This document shows positions 13,501 through 26,900 of a stretch of DNA of 64,000 bases, in pieces. A program made the translations under genes and the position numbers. This stretch comes from Antennarius striatus (lineage: Eukaryota > Chordata > Actinopteri > Lophiiformes > Antennariidae), in contig NC_090783.1 in assembly GCF_040054535.1 (NCBI RefSeq), forward strand, positions 5,436,001 to 5,500,000, written 5' to 3'. The notes under the pieces were generated by a model. That model had not been told where the DNA came from, did no database searches, and worked only from the letters and a program-made list of their open reading frames with translations. Every line of letters begins with the position of its first letter. Positions within the stretch are counted from its first letter, which is position 1.

Positions 13501-16500
13501 AAAAATATGTATCTGAACTGTGCTATATAGTTTCTAATCTTCAGATTAAAATATACAAAAACAAGTCCCACACCTTGAGGTGGCTTTCGAGGAGATTAAT
13601 CTACACAACAGAGTTTTTGCCCCGACTGGGGTATGTCTGCTTTTTCCTTGCTAATAGTGGTGTCTGCAAGAAAGATTTGTAATGACAGGGAAAAGGATCA
13701 GTAAAATGCCCAGTTTTATAGAGGTCTATAAAGTGTCCAAATGAAGTGATAAAATATCATAAGGGTGCACCATTTACAGACTGTGGAGTTTGTGACTGCA
13801 TTAGAAAGCTCTGCTCATGATGTTGAATTTCTGCGTAAAAATTAGTCAGTTCGAATCTTGGAATGCAATGCACTGCATGTATGTGGGAATAATTTATTGA
13901 GTCTGTTAGGTTTATAGCCATTCACATAAATATTACCATGCATACAGAAGACTTAAATGTTAACATAGTACTCGGAAAATGACTCACATTCACACTATGA
14001 ATATCATTAAACATTCATACACCAAATTCAGCTATTGTAGTCGAAGGAGCAGCTGCTGTAGAATTTACGGCATTGCTTCTATTCTTGTTATTTAAAAAAC
14101 GGTCTTATATGCTTTTATACTTTACGTACAAAGAGAAATGTAGTCTTTTGTTTGTAAAGGCTTTTCCACTTCCTTTGGGGTCGTTAACGATAATGTAAGG
14201 CTACAAGGCAAAAGAACAATATCGATATCAAAAGCTCAAAATGTTCTGATCATTTGGCAACTGCAGAAAGAAGAAGAATTCAGCATGAAATCGTAAACAG
14301 GAAAGGAGAAAAAAAAAGTTCTTCTCTGACTGCAACTTTAATCAAAAATAAAGGATTAAGGAATGAGAGAGTCTTTTATGAGTCCATAAGTGCTGTGAAC
14401 TTAGCTGGAGTCTCACTTTGGTAAATAGAAGAGCCAGACAGGTTCTCTTTGTGCCATTTTTTATCAAGGCCTCAAATATTACTCCATCGTGCAGTCACCA
14501 CTCTGTGACTCAGTCGCCACTCTGTGACACAGTCACCAAGTTACAAACAGTGTGACGTCCTCACAGGGTTTACTGTTTGCAGAACCTGATTATGTATTTT
14601 TGCATCATTTTTGCATCCCAAATAATGTAAGACTTGGAACCCTGGAAGACTGAAATTTTAATCACATTCTCATGTGCAACACCTGCTTTGCCCTTTGTCA
14701 CAGATTTATGTTCTTTCACCTTTATATCATCTGCGATCTTTGTCGTCCCACTCGTACTGACAGCAATGCCAATGAGGCAATTAACGTTCTTTGCCTTAGC
14801 CAGTTTTAGAAGGGATCAATTCTGCCCTCTAGCATCAGGTGGTAGGTCCCTACATTCATTACTGCCTGCATCGGCTATGTAATGTGATTGGACTTGTACT
14901 TACGAGTCAACAGGACTGTTATTGAATATAAGTCTCTGGATCAGTTGTCCTCTTCCAACAACTTTCTCTTTCGCTCCCTTTCTGCATGTCTGTTTTTGCA
15001 GTACCGTTGTGTTTTTTCTCTTAATTTCTATAAGTAGAGAGAACTCAGAAAAAAACCCTCTGCTTGTGCAGATCCAGTCCCAAATTTAATGGACTCTTCC
15101 TTGCTGCATGTTCAACCCTTCTACCCAATTTCATCAAAATCCAGCAGGTAGGTCATGTCAGAATGGAAATGGTGAAAATATCTTGCAATGTTAGAGAAAT
15201 TGAAAAAAAAAAGTGGATCCTCCCACAAGGTTTTATGAAAACCTGTCATTTTTTTGTAAATCCTCCTCACAGTTAGAGAGAATGGAAAACCAATGCCAGA
15301 ATAAAAACATTATATCCTTAGTGTAGGCAGTAAGACAATTGTAGTTTTATAGGCGATGAAAAGCTTTGACAGACTTTACTTTGTCGCACTGGATTATTCA
15401 GTGATGTATTCTCTTTTCCTGAAATCCTTGCATTGTAAGGTAGTTTTATGCAGTGGGTTAAACAGAAGCTTGAATGTAAGAAACGATGGTGTTCTGTGAG
15501 TATTATATATAAACCTCTCTCACTTACTGATTCCTTTGATTAGCTTCTATCTTGTGGGTGGTAGCTCTCTAAGGACCTCATTTGCAATAATGACCAGGCC
15601 AAGAATTTAAAGTTACTAGGTGGCTACTATATTACACAAATTTTCTTAATGCCTTCAGATTATTACATTTCTTGATAATGAAGAAGAAAGAGAAGGAGAA
15701 CAAGAAGATTTTTTTTTTTTTGCAAAAACACTTTAATCACATTCAAACACTTTGCAATTTTACATTAGATGAAGCACTAAAGCGCCTCAGAAGATTTTTT
15801 GCGAAAAAATTTTTAACATTTAGAACATTTTACAATTTTTCATTAGATGAAATTTCAAAAACACGAAACACTCAAAAACATTAAACATCAAGAAACAAAG
15901 GGGAATACAATATAAAAATTAGTACATTATAACAGGAAGTTTGCAAAAGTGAGGTGGTCATCAACTAAAGTGCATAGGACATTTTTTGTGACACCAGATG
16001 TTCCCAAAGTTATTCAGGTCTTTTGTCAATTTATAGAAACCAAATTCTAGTTTTAAGCGACATCTGATGTTACAGCAAAAAACAGTAGCTGCCTCTTGAA
16101 CAGTACTGTTTTCAATTCTCCTCTTCCTGGTCACATAAATTGCAAGTTTTGCCTGCCCAGAAATAAAATTTAAAAGCTGCCACATTCTCTGATTTGATTT
16201 ATTGTACCCAGCACCGTAGATGAATTTCCTGATACTAAAATTTTAAAAACATTCGTTAGAAGAATGAAGAGCACTGCAAGTCTCCCACACTCACTAAAAG
16301 TATGAAAGACTGTCTCATGAAGGGGACAGAAGGGACACTGGCTGGACACCGTAGGGTTAAAAACACTAATAAAAGCATTGGAACCGATGGCACCATGTAA
16401 AATCCTCCACTGGAGGTCGGCTGTTTTTTTCTTGAGGGGAGGTTTGTACAGAAGTCTCCACTGCGGGTCAGGTCCATTTCCCGTCATGCTGTTGGCCCAG

Positions 16501-19500
16501 GTAGTAGGTGCTCTGTCACACAGGTTTTTCTTGTTCATTACTTTTACAAATTGTCTGTACAGTATTTTTTTGTTGGCTGTGTGTAGGCTGGTTTGTCATT
16601 CATCTCCGAGGAGAGGACCCTCCAGTTCTTCAAACGGGACTGATGTGGACCTCAGGGAAAGGATCTTTGCTGTCCGGTACAGTCCCTGTACTACAGTCCA
16701 GGAGGAGGCTTCTCTCCTTCCCGGAGAGTCTCTTCCTCCACAGTTGTAGCACCCTCTGAGCCACCCTGGTGGACTGGATGTTCAGCAGGGAGCTCACAGC
16801 CTGGGCATCCGCCAGCGCAGGCCCGGCATTGTCCACCAGCTGCTGGAGGGTCATGGTCCTGGTTCTGCAAAGTGTTGCAGACAGCCCAGGTGTGGCTCCA
16901 CTGCAGACATCCAGCCTGGCTCCATGCACTAGTGGTTCCTTCAGGAACCAGAACAGAGAGTCAGAGCTTTTTCCTGGGCTGCTTTTAAATAGGGCCCATG
17001 ACTTAAAAACACCATGATAAAACGGAGGCAAAACTTTAGAAACTTGGAGTCCATTAAAAACAGTGCAGCATCCAGGTCCAAGTTGTTCACACGTTTGAAT
17101 ATGCAGCTGGCCACCTCTCTCCACGTCAGATCCGCTGGTCCGGTCAGAAACTGCTGGATGAACTGTAATCTGAACTTGGCTGTTCTGTTAGCCAGGTGGA
17201 TGAGGCCCTGTCCCCCCTCCTCTCTTGATAAAAACAACACTCCTTGAGGCACCCAATGCAGCCCATCCCAAAGAAGAAGAAGAAGAAGCAGGAGACCTGC
17301 TACAAAATACAACTTTTGTTAAAACTCAATGCATTTGTGCAATACATGTTAAGCCTAAAGAACCTGAGGTAACTTCTTAACAGCTCCTAAAATCAGAGCC
17401 ATAGGCTCCATTCAGATCAAATGTGACTGTCCAGCATTGGTCAAGCAAGCTTAGAGTCAATGAATTGGGCATGATATGCAAAAGGTGCATGGAACATGAA
17501 GAACAATTCACAGAAACAATGAAACAATGTTTTCACACAATGTGAGAGAACAGTCCTTATCTTTTGGACTACAGAGAAAGCCATTCAAAGTCCATGAGTC
17601 GCCTAAGCAGAGAGGAGACATGAGGATTGACTGTGTTGCTGTTCTTCTCCATCACCTTCCCATTTCTTGGGCTGACCAGCTTTGCTGTCTTGGTGCCACT
17701 GGTTGGGTTGATTCCAACAAAACATCTTAAAATCCCCTACATCAGGTTCACTGTGGGCTTCAGGGCTGCTCACTGCATGTGGATCCCTCCAGCTCAGCGT
17801 CTGACTTCTTGGACTGGTTCGTCTCACTGGTCTGGTGACTGAGCAGGAGAAGGAGACGCAGGAGAAGAAGATTTTTTTTTTTTTTTTGCAAAAACACTCT
17901 AATTACATTCAAACATTTTACAATTTTACATTAGATGAAAGCACGAAAGTGCTTCAGAAGAAGAAGATTTTTTTGCAAAAAACTTCAATCACATTCAGAA
18001 CATTTTACAATTTTTCATTAGATGAAAGAACTAAAGTGCTTCAAAAACACTAATAACCAATAAATGAACGGAAATACAATTTAAAAATTGCATTATATTA
18101 GGAAGTTTGCAAAAGTGAGTTGATCATTAACTAAAGTGCATAGGACATTTTTGTGACACCAGATGTTCCTAAAGTTATTCAGGTCTTCTGTCATTTTATA
18201 GAAACCATATTCTAGTTTTAAGCGACATCTGATGTTCAAGCAAAAAAACAGTAGCTGCTTCTTGAACAGTGTTGTTTTCAATTCTCCTCTTCCTGGTCAC
18301 ATAAATTGCGAGTTTTGCCTCTCCAGAGATAAAATTTAAAAGCTGCCACTTTCTTTTATTCGATTTATTGTACCCAGCACCGTGGATGAATTTCCTGATA
18401 CTAAAATTTTCACTGAACAGATTAAAAACATTCATTAGAAGAGTGAAGAGCACTGCAAGTCTCCCACACTCACTAAAAGCATGAAAGACTGTTTCATGAA
18501 GGGGACAGAAGGGACACTGGCTGGACACCGCAGGGGTGAAAACAGAGATAAAAGCATTGGAACCGATGGCACCATGTAAAATCCTCCACTGGAGGTCGGC
18601 TGTTTTTTTCTTGAGGGGAGGTTTGTACAGAAGTCTCCACTGTGGGTCAGGTCCATTTCCCATCATGCTGTTGGCCCAGGTAGTGGGTGCTCTGTCACAC
18701 AGGCCTGAAGAAGAAGCAGGAGAAGAAGTATACTTATCCCTTTAGGGAAATTATTTTTTCCACTGTATATACTAATCTACACTACCGGTCAATTTTTCCA
18801 GAATTTCATTGAAAATGGTCCAGTTTAATATCTCAGTGTACTCTGACATTAAGGGATAGAACAAATAAAGAATTTTAGTAAAAAAAGAAATCATGAAATC
18901 CATTTACAAATCAAAACATATTCTAAACCTTTGATTTATCAAAGTAGCCCCCATTGGCTTCTGGTCCCCACCCCAAGACCTAGTGGATTGAGCTACTGCC
19001 GCCCCATAATGCAGATGATTCCGTTCCACAACGGACAACTTCTAAGGAAGCATGGTCTTTCCTTTGCCACAAAATATTAAGAATGCTTCAAAGATAATAT
19101 TATGGTAGCCCTTTGTTCTGTATGTATGCCTCCTTCTCCGTATCAATTATGCCTCTGGATCTGGCTCTGGGGTCTGGCCTACATAAAGGCTTGCGCAGAG
19201 GATTCTGTGCTAGCATGCAGGGTTAGAAATGTCTGCCTCACTACACACTACAATTTATGCCGAGGATTCAACAGAAACTGGTTGAAAGTCACAAGAACTT
19301 CACCTGAGGACAATATTTGATTGAAATGATTTGCCCTGAATCTAGGAACTGACAAAAGTTGTTTTTGTCGAAGAATTAAGTAGCACACTAGAAATGAGGA
19401 AGTTATTAATTATTCATAGAGTGAAAATGGGTTGACGTCAGACTTCAGGTCCAATTTGACAGCTCTGGCTGAGTACCTGGGAAGCTGCTGTATAGGCAGC

Positions 19501-20130
19501 AAAAGAAGCAGGATGTAAAAAATATGCTCAAACGATGAGTGCAGCCTAATGAAATTTTCTTGACCCTAAACACATTCAATAGCCATTTCAAAGCACATTT
19601 TCAATCCATTTTGTGGCTTTTCTGCTGCATTTCGGCCCCTTTCATCAAGTTACAGTGCCATGCTGTGTTTAATACAATCGAAACTGATTTACAACTATGA
19701 TTCAAGGTAAATGCAATTAGTCACAATTTGCAAACTGTTAAGAAGGAGTTCACTTGTTTATCACAGCAGGGCATTCATTCATAGTTGTTGTACATAGTTG
19801 TTATAGGTGGTGCTTAGAGCTGCTGACCAAAAAGGTGAAGATTTGACAAGTTACTGGTATCAAAGTGTCAATGGCCGTTATCGGAATAATTTTGCTTAAT
19901 ATGTTTTGAATATGTTTTAAGCATCGGTAATAACATCTTAAAGAATTGTTTTAGAACAACATCAACTGAAACTCCACCTTACAGGAAAGATTATTTCCCC
20001 TGGATTTTTGTATCGCTGTTGATTTTGTCACCAGATGGAGCAGGTCACCCATCCCACCCTGCAATGCAGCTTGGACCTTGTTTGATATCAAACATTGCCT
20101 TTCATATTCTGCTGGTTTTGGCAAACGGCA

Positions 20131-20197
<67 letters not shown>

Positions 20198-20872
20198 AAG
20201 TATAGGGAGCAGCACTGAACATACATTTGCTTTCAATCATACTTTGGTGTAAACGCGAGGGTGGCCCAGTTCTTTATGAATCACAGCTTGTCCTTAAAGT
20301 GCGGTCTTCGAAGTGAAGCGTTCTCTCACCATACAGCTGCAGTGAGATCTGTCAGGTCTGAATTGATTTGTTTCTTTTCTTCCACCACAGCTTCAGCACC
20401 GCGTACCAGTGTATCTACTACTCTCCAGAGCACACAGCCAAAGCTCACGAGGTTCTCAGCACCATGAACGTCCTTCATCCCCTCATCACAGGCTTAGCAG
20501 AACAGCTACTCCAGGCTGCCCAAGAGCACTCATCCCCTGGACTGAGGGATTCACTTAAGAACCTTTCTGACAAGGTGAGGCAGCCCCCCACCAACCCACC
20601 CCCCATGTCTGTCATCACTATTCCTTTATCCCTCTTGGCCTCGAACTGTGACAACACTCAAACCACCTCTTTTGTTCTGTGGCATTGCAATCTTCTAATC
20701 TTTAAGTGTGCCGTTAAGTTTGTGTAATCTCAAACTCTCCTCAAAACTACTTGACTGTTTGCTCTGGGGTTCTGTTTTCAAGCCCTTAGCCAATAGTTTT
20801 CATTGCAAACAATATACATCATTTATATATTCTGAAAAAAACTGCAGTCCAGCTGTTGATGCGACACAGTGA

Positions 20873-20909
<37 letters not shown>

Positions 20910-23900
20910 TGTATAATTGAATTTGCACTTTTTCACGGAAACGCCAAACTAACAAAAGTGAATAGCAGCATGGAAGTTTATGGAATAGAGGCGTTTTTAT
21001 CAGTATAATTAATGAATTACATCTGGTGCTGTCAGATTGCAATCTGTTGTGGGAGAGATTGTTTAGACCACGGTGGAATAGAGTGCAATCAGCCTACTTA
21101 ATTGGTACATTCACTCTGTCACCACTTCCTCTCATCCTTGATTAAACACGCACACTGTGGCCAAGTAAACCCCTTGGCCTGGTCAGCACAACCAGAGCAG
21201 CTTTCTGATTGAAATCTCAAGCTGTGATTCTGTGTGTTTGTGTGTGATTGAGTGCAGGGCAAGCGTGAAACTGTGATTGTGTGTATTTTAAAGCTGATGT
21301 TCAAGTGGCATCGCTATCTTCGAGTTCCAAAGCCACCCTACGGAGCATGTGGTACATCAACATTTTCTTCCTACACTTCCAATCATTTATCAGAGTAATT
21401 ACATTTATTTTTGTGGTCATGCAAACACCTATGTGTTCATAAATAAAGATGGATCGCTGCACACACTCCTGTGTACTCAGAAGCCAGTTATGTACAAATT
21501 CAAAACTGGATTGGTTTAACCCCATTTGTCTGTATTTTAACAGCAGAAGGTCTTTGTTCTGTCTTGTATTTTTCTTCTTTTTTTGACATGTAATAGACAA
21601 AATTCCGTGACTCAAATCAAAAAATCTTTCAAGTACAAATAAAATGGAACAAAAAAGGAGTGAACACACACACACAGACACACACACACACACATGCACA
21701 CACGTGCACACACACGTACACACACGCACACACACACTTTTTCAGTCAGATAATTGATATGTTTTTTAGAGACACATAAATAAAAGCAAGTTCATTTGAG
21801 AGTGTTTCTCTGCGGAGTCTTTAATGAAGAGTGTTTCACGCTTTCAGAGAACATGGGGAAGATGAGACCCTATAGAGAAAACCAGACAGATGGAAGAACC
21901 TTCCCGCTGCCTTTGACTTGTTCCTTTGACATTTAGAACCATGACTCAAGGCCTTGTGCAACATTTGCTTCCATTTCCATTCGGGTTATTGTTTGAGACT
22001 ACAGATGTGCTGATAATACTCCCATTTCTTCTACTACTCTGATGTTAATCACATGGAAAATTCTACTGGATGCGTCTCCTCTGCTTCTAGCTATGTTGCA
22101 GGACATTTAACAGTTTCCAGAAAAAGAGAAGAGGGGGTTTGATCATGTGTTTGATCATTTTATTCAATATAACTGCTTGTAGATGTCATATAAAGAACTG
22201 TATTCCAACCAGGGTTGCTGCTATTTGTCATACTGTGTCCATTCAACCTCACGTCACTTCACAGGGAATGGAAAACAGCCCAAATTTATAATTAAATTGT
22301 TGAACAAGTTGAGAACAATTCAAGTGAATATATTGATCATTTTCTTGTTTTTAGATCCAACCTAGCACACACTTTGCAAATTTTCACTCTTGGTTGTACT
22401 GAAGACATAGCAACAGATTTAATTTCTCAAGGGATATTCAACATTTCAGATCTCTCAATCAGGAACAAAGTTTACTTAGAGAAGGGAAATCAAGTTTCTT
22501 TGTCCAAAGAAGAATGCCTTTGATATTTCATTTCAAACAGAATCCCTTTATGCTTCCTGCAGTACACTGTATTTTTATGATGCTTTTTACATTTTTAACT
22601 CTAATCTGATTTGAGTCCTGGCTCCAACAGAATATTTAGGAATGTGACGTAGCAGGTTTTTTTTGAATATTTACCCCATGAGGTCTGGCATAGTTAAATA
22701 TATATATGTGACCTTGTCATTACGAAGTGCAAATAGGATACAGATTGTTGAAAATACAGTGTGCTCCTTTGTACAATCATCGCAGGAAAAGATAATGAAT
22801 AATTCATGTTCTCATAGATTGCAAATTAACATTGAGGTCAGATAAGCAGAGTTCAATTTGAATATGAATTTACATTTTGAGTTCCCACTTCCTGTTAAGT
22901 ACTTAGCGATTCAGGCGTGCCTCATTTTTTAGTCATTTAATATTTTCAGCATATCAAATGATGCTTACTTTGTCTCTAGTTCTGTGCATCAAACAGGAGT
23001 GTTCTAGCAGAACTGCTCGTTCTCAGACAATTACACACATCATCTTATCCAGAGATTCCAGCTCTCACATCTGCAACATAGAGTAATGGCACTCATTCAG
23101 ATCCACACAAAGCAATTAAAATGGATATGAATCCAACACAATGGTGTGTTCCTTCACTATAATTTGTTTTCCAGTCTCATATTTTCATCAGATGAACCAT
23201 TCATGTGGACAAGTCTTATATTGTTTAAGTCATAGGGCCAGAACTGTGTTTACTTAATGACTGAATCAGACTGTAGTTGCATCATTAGAGAAACGCCGCG
23301 AAAGAAAAATTCTCAAAGCAAGTCTGAAGTCTTGTTTCAGTAGAAGATGTAATGAATTAGATTTAAGTAGTCAAGAGAAGAAACAGTGTAGGGAGCTCCA
23401 GTTTAATAAGGGGAGACCATTAAGAATCTTTGTTGACTCCCTTGATGTGAAGCGTCTTCGTTCATTGGCGGTCTGTTTGAACACAGATCCCCCAGAGGGA
23501 GGACTGCTCATTGAGTTCAGCTAACAGGTGGGTGATGAACAAATCTTAAATTAATCTTTAACACTGAACTGTCAAGACTAGACTAAAAAATCCCTATTAC
23601 AGAGTCAATCAGCATCGTTTTAGTCAGTACAGTGGGGCAGGCCATCTATACATCTAGCCTGCTGCAGTGAAAGAGGTGGCAAGTCGACCACCTTTGCCTA
23701 AAGGACAAACCAAAATATGTATCGGGTCAGAACTGGCCCAGTTGTTGTGCACATGTATTTTACTCTTTGCTGACAAAGTCAGCTCCCCAACTTCAGACAG
23801 TTTCAGCAGTCTCGCCATTCATTCCGCATCAGGACACCACGAGCAGGGAAAGGATGTTTGTGTGACAGACATTTGTTAATATCAGCATCTCTGGTTTCTT

Positions 23901-26900
23901 TTCTTGCTTGGCTCCTGTTTTGTTTTGCTGTTGTAATAAAATTGCTTATTGCAGTGCTAACTCAATTACTCTTTAGAGCCCTTATCATTTCAGCAGAAAG
24001 CACCGAGTTCCTTTGGACCGGGATCATCGCCGACTTGCAGCAGCTGTTGAATTTGAGATCAGAGAAGGTGTGCTCCTCGGAAAAACAGGCTGGAAGGAGG
24101 AGTAATTGAATTGTTTGTTGTTCGTTGCTGTTCGTATTGCTCACAGGCTGTGCTGCGGTAATGGAGTGCAGCTACTTTATAGTGGAGGAGAGTATTCATT
24201 TTCCTTGTCTGTTTTCACTCCCTCTGTAAATAGTCGCCTGCTTCCGAGCTCAATTCCACCAGTATTTTCTTCCAGCCACTCAACCCACCAGTGTGACTCC
24301 CCCTGCCTCTCTCTACTCTGTTGCTTAGATTTTAATTTGTTTTGGTGTCTTATAATAACTTTCAGCATCTCGTTTCTTCTGATCTCTCTTTTTTTGCTGC
24401 AGACAGAACAATTTGTTCACACGCTTAAGGATGAATTGGTCAAGAATGCACTCCTAGCACTGCATACGGCTCGGCCTGGGTACGTTTCCAAGAACCAGAA
24501 GCAAACTCTGGTGCAAGGAGACCAACATCAAGGCCACATCCATCAGGGAAGTGACCAGAAACAGAACCCGAGCCAGGGACTTCCAGGCCACAGTCCGGCC
24601 ACATCGGTCACGGAGAGCACAGTGGTGTGTAATAATGTGGAGGGATCTCAAACCACAATGGGAGGAGAAGAAGGACCTTTGCCACTGAAGCACCAAGACT
24701 CCATACCGCATCATAATGAGTATGACGAAGAGGAATGGGTAAGTGTGACTGCCGCTCTAATCTTTCCAAGCTGTGTGGTTTTTTATGTATATTTAAGCAC
24801 AATCTGACAAGTGTTAAACCTCATTTTACACACACATAGGGATATTCTATCACTGTATTCTAAGGTTTTATGGTAACTAACAATTTCTTTCAAAAATGAC
24901 CCTGTTCTCTTTCATAAGAATCATTCTTTATGGGGTTTAAATGTTATATCATGACAGATAATTAATTTACAACGTCCTCTTCACTGAAGTGTGTATGGCT
25001 GTTGGTTTGTTTGTTGTCTGCCACGGTGACAGCAGGAGTTTATCGTGATTTCTGCACACCAGTGCCTAATTATGTCTCAAAATATTCCAAACCGTTGTAA
25101 CATTCAAGCCGTGATTTGGAAGCAACAAAAACCAAAATACATGGCACGACTAAAAGTACGCATTCATTTCAGTGGGATTGTCACTTGGTACACAGACAGA
25201 TACATACTTACATACACACACTCACACACATACACAGAGAGAGAGAAGCAAAAGCGACTATTCATCCGCTAACAGATGGAGCTCAGGAAAAGAAAGAGTA
25301 GGCTGGAAACAATCCAAATGCTTTGAGAGTAATCTCAGAATATCCAGACAGCAATTTCCTCTTGACCTTTTAGCCACAAGGTCAGTTTAGATTTTGAAAG
25401 GAAACGACTTTTTGCTATGTTTTTCGACATAACGGACTTTTTTTTCTATGGTGTTAGCACTTTCTCTCCGAAGTTTCGTTCCACGCTTTGCTTTCCTTCT
25501 ATTTCACTGTCTCAAAACAAAGTGGTAAAGACAGACATGTAATCATTGATGCTTATCTTACTGCTGATTGGCTGTTTTAGGATAGGGTGTGGGCCAGTGT
25601 GGCCAAATGTCTCAACTGCGTAATCGCCATGGTGGATAAACTCCAGGATGAAGACAACAGCAAGAAGGAGCCAATCCTTGAGCAGCAGCTCGCTGATGTC
25701 ATCACCTCACACAACCCTGGTAAGTGGCTTTTTTATTATCAAGCCTTCCTGCTCCTCAATCAGTTCCTCACCTTGTCAATGTTGTCATGAGATGCTGCCC
25801 GAAACCCGAAATGACCCTTATGATGCATCAAATATATTTAATATATACAGTATGTAGAAAAAGACTATTCCAGATTACCCTTGTTCTCATTATCTTCATC
25901 TGCAAAAGTAATCTGAATACTCGCAGCACAAACATCTGGTAGAAAAGGCTTTTGTTGTAGATTTTTTTAATAAAAGGCCCTAAAATTAGTATTAATTCTT
26001 TTCATGAATTGCAATCAAAGCCTTTAAATGACACACTGAATGTATGCTTACTGCCTCCTTACATTCTTACATTCATTTTGTTAAATTCAAAGCACAAAAA
26101 CTTATTTTTAATTCTGAAAATACACCGCCCCTCCTAGAGGCTTCAGTTCTAATGTGTCTGTGTGTGTGTGCAGGGGTGGGGGGGGGCTGTTCCAGGTATT
26201 TACCCTCCTGTGAGGTCATTAACCTTGAAAGTCATAAACTCACTTTGAGGCCACTGACCCACCCAGGGAGTGAGTCGCTGTGAGTCGTCAGGGTTGTTGA
26301 GAGCACAGGTTGTTTGTTCACCTGCTGGCCGTCATGTGAGTCATTAAGGTCACATGACTAACGGAGGTAATAGCGGTGAAACTGCAGGACTGCACTGTAA
26401 TTAATGACACTCTGTTCACATATGGGATGACAGCGTCGAGCCTGTAGTTCTACTCTTCACTGGATATCATGGTGGTTTTATCCTGTGGTAGATCAGGAGG
26501 CTGAGCAGACATCCACTTATCAGAAGGTCAGTGGTTTGATCCTGCATGAATGCCCCCCCCCCCTCAAAAAAAAAGGATAAAAAACTAAATTCCTCATGAT
26601 GGCTCCATTGTGATGTGGGCTATTATATGACTAGTATGAACTGATACCACTGTGAACGCTGGTCATTTTTTAAAGCAATGTGACGAGTCAGTCAGATTGG
26701 AAAGGCACTCATAGTTATCAGGGTTGAGGAGAACAGAACTCTCCGGTCCTCAGATACCCGGACATCATGTTCATTTATGGAAGAAAGAAGAAAATGTCAG
26801 ATTTCAGCAAAACACAAGTTTTATTGAACAGACAGAATGAAATGAAACTCTGCAGAGGGTTCATTCAGCGGCATCAAATCTCACCAAGGAGAAGTACAAT

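Larger units (their letters stand above)
9168..20390 (+). other. inpp4b intron (11.2 kb)
   Basis: Largest complete intron here. 9.2-15.6 kb is mostly single-copy looking, with a TAAT-rich cluster at 12.59-12.75 kb. 15.7-19 kb is the LINE pair and Tc1-like remnant. A CA array lies near the 3' end. Confidence 0.6.
20575..24402 (+). other. inpp4b intron
   Basis: 3.8 kb. Two CA microsatellites (20.9, 21.7 kb) and a coding-like open segment at 23.98-24.07 kb with a GT after it; phase does not fit. Otherwise nothing. Confidence 0.6.

Noticed and set aside
16378..17124. Overlapping 120-160-codon frames on both strands
   Set aside because: They belong to, or are antisense to, the decayed LINE copy A; not host genes.
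24106..24402. Upstream extension of the open frame into the 24403 exon
   Set aside because: The sequence before the acceptor gctgcag is intron-like (pyrimidine tract), and the preceding exon joins in phase at 24403.
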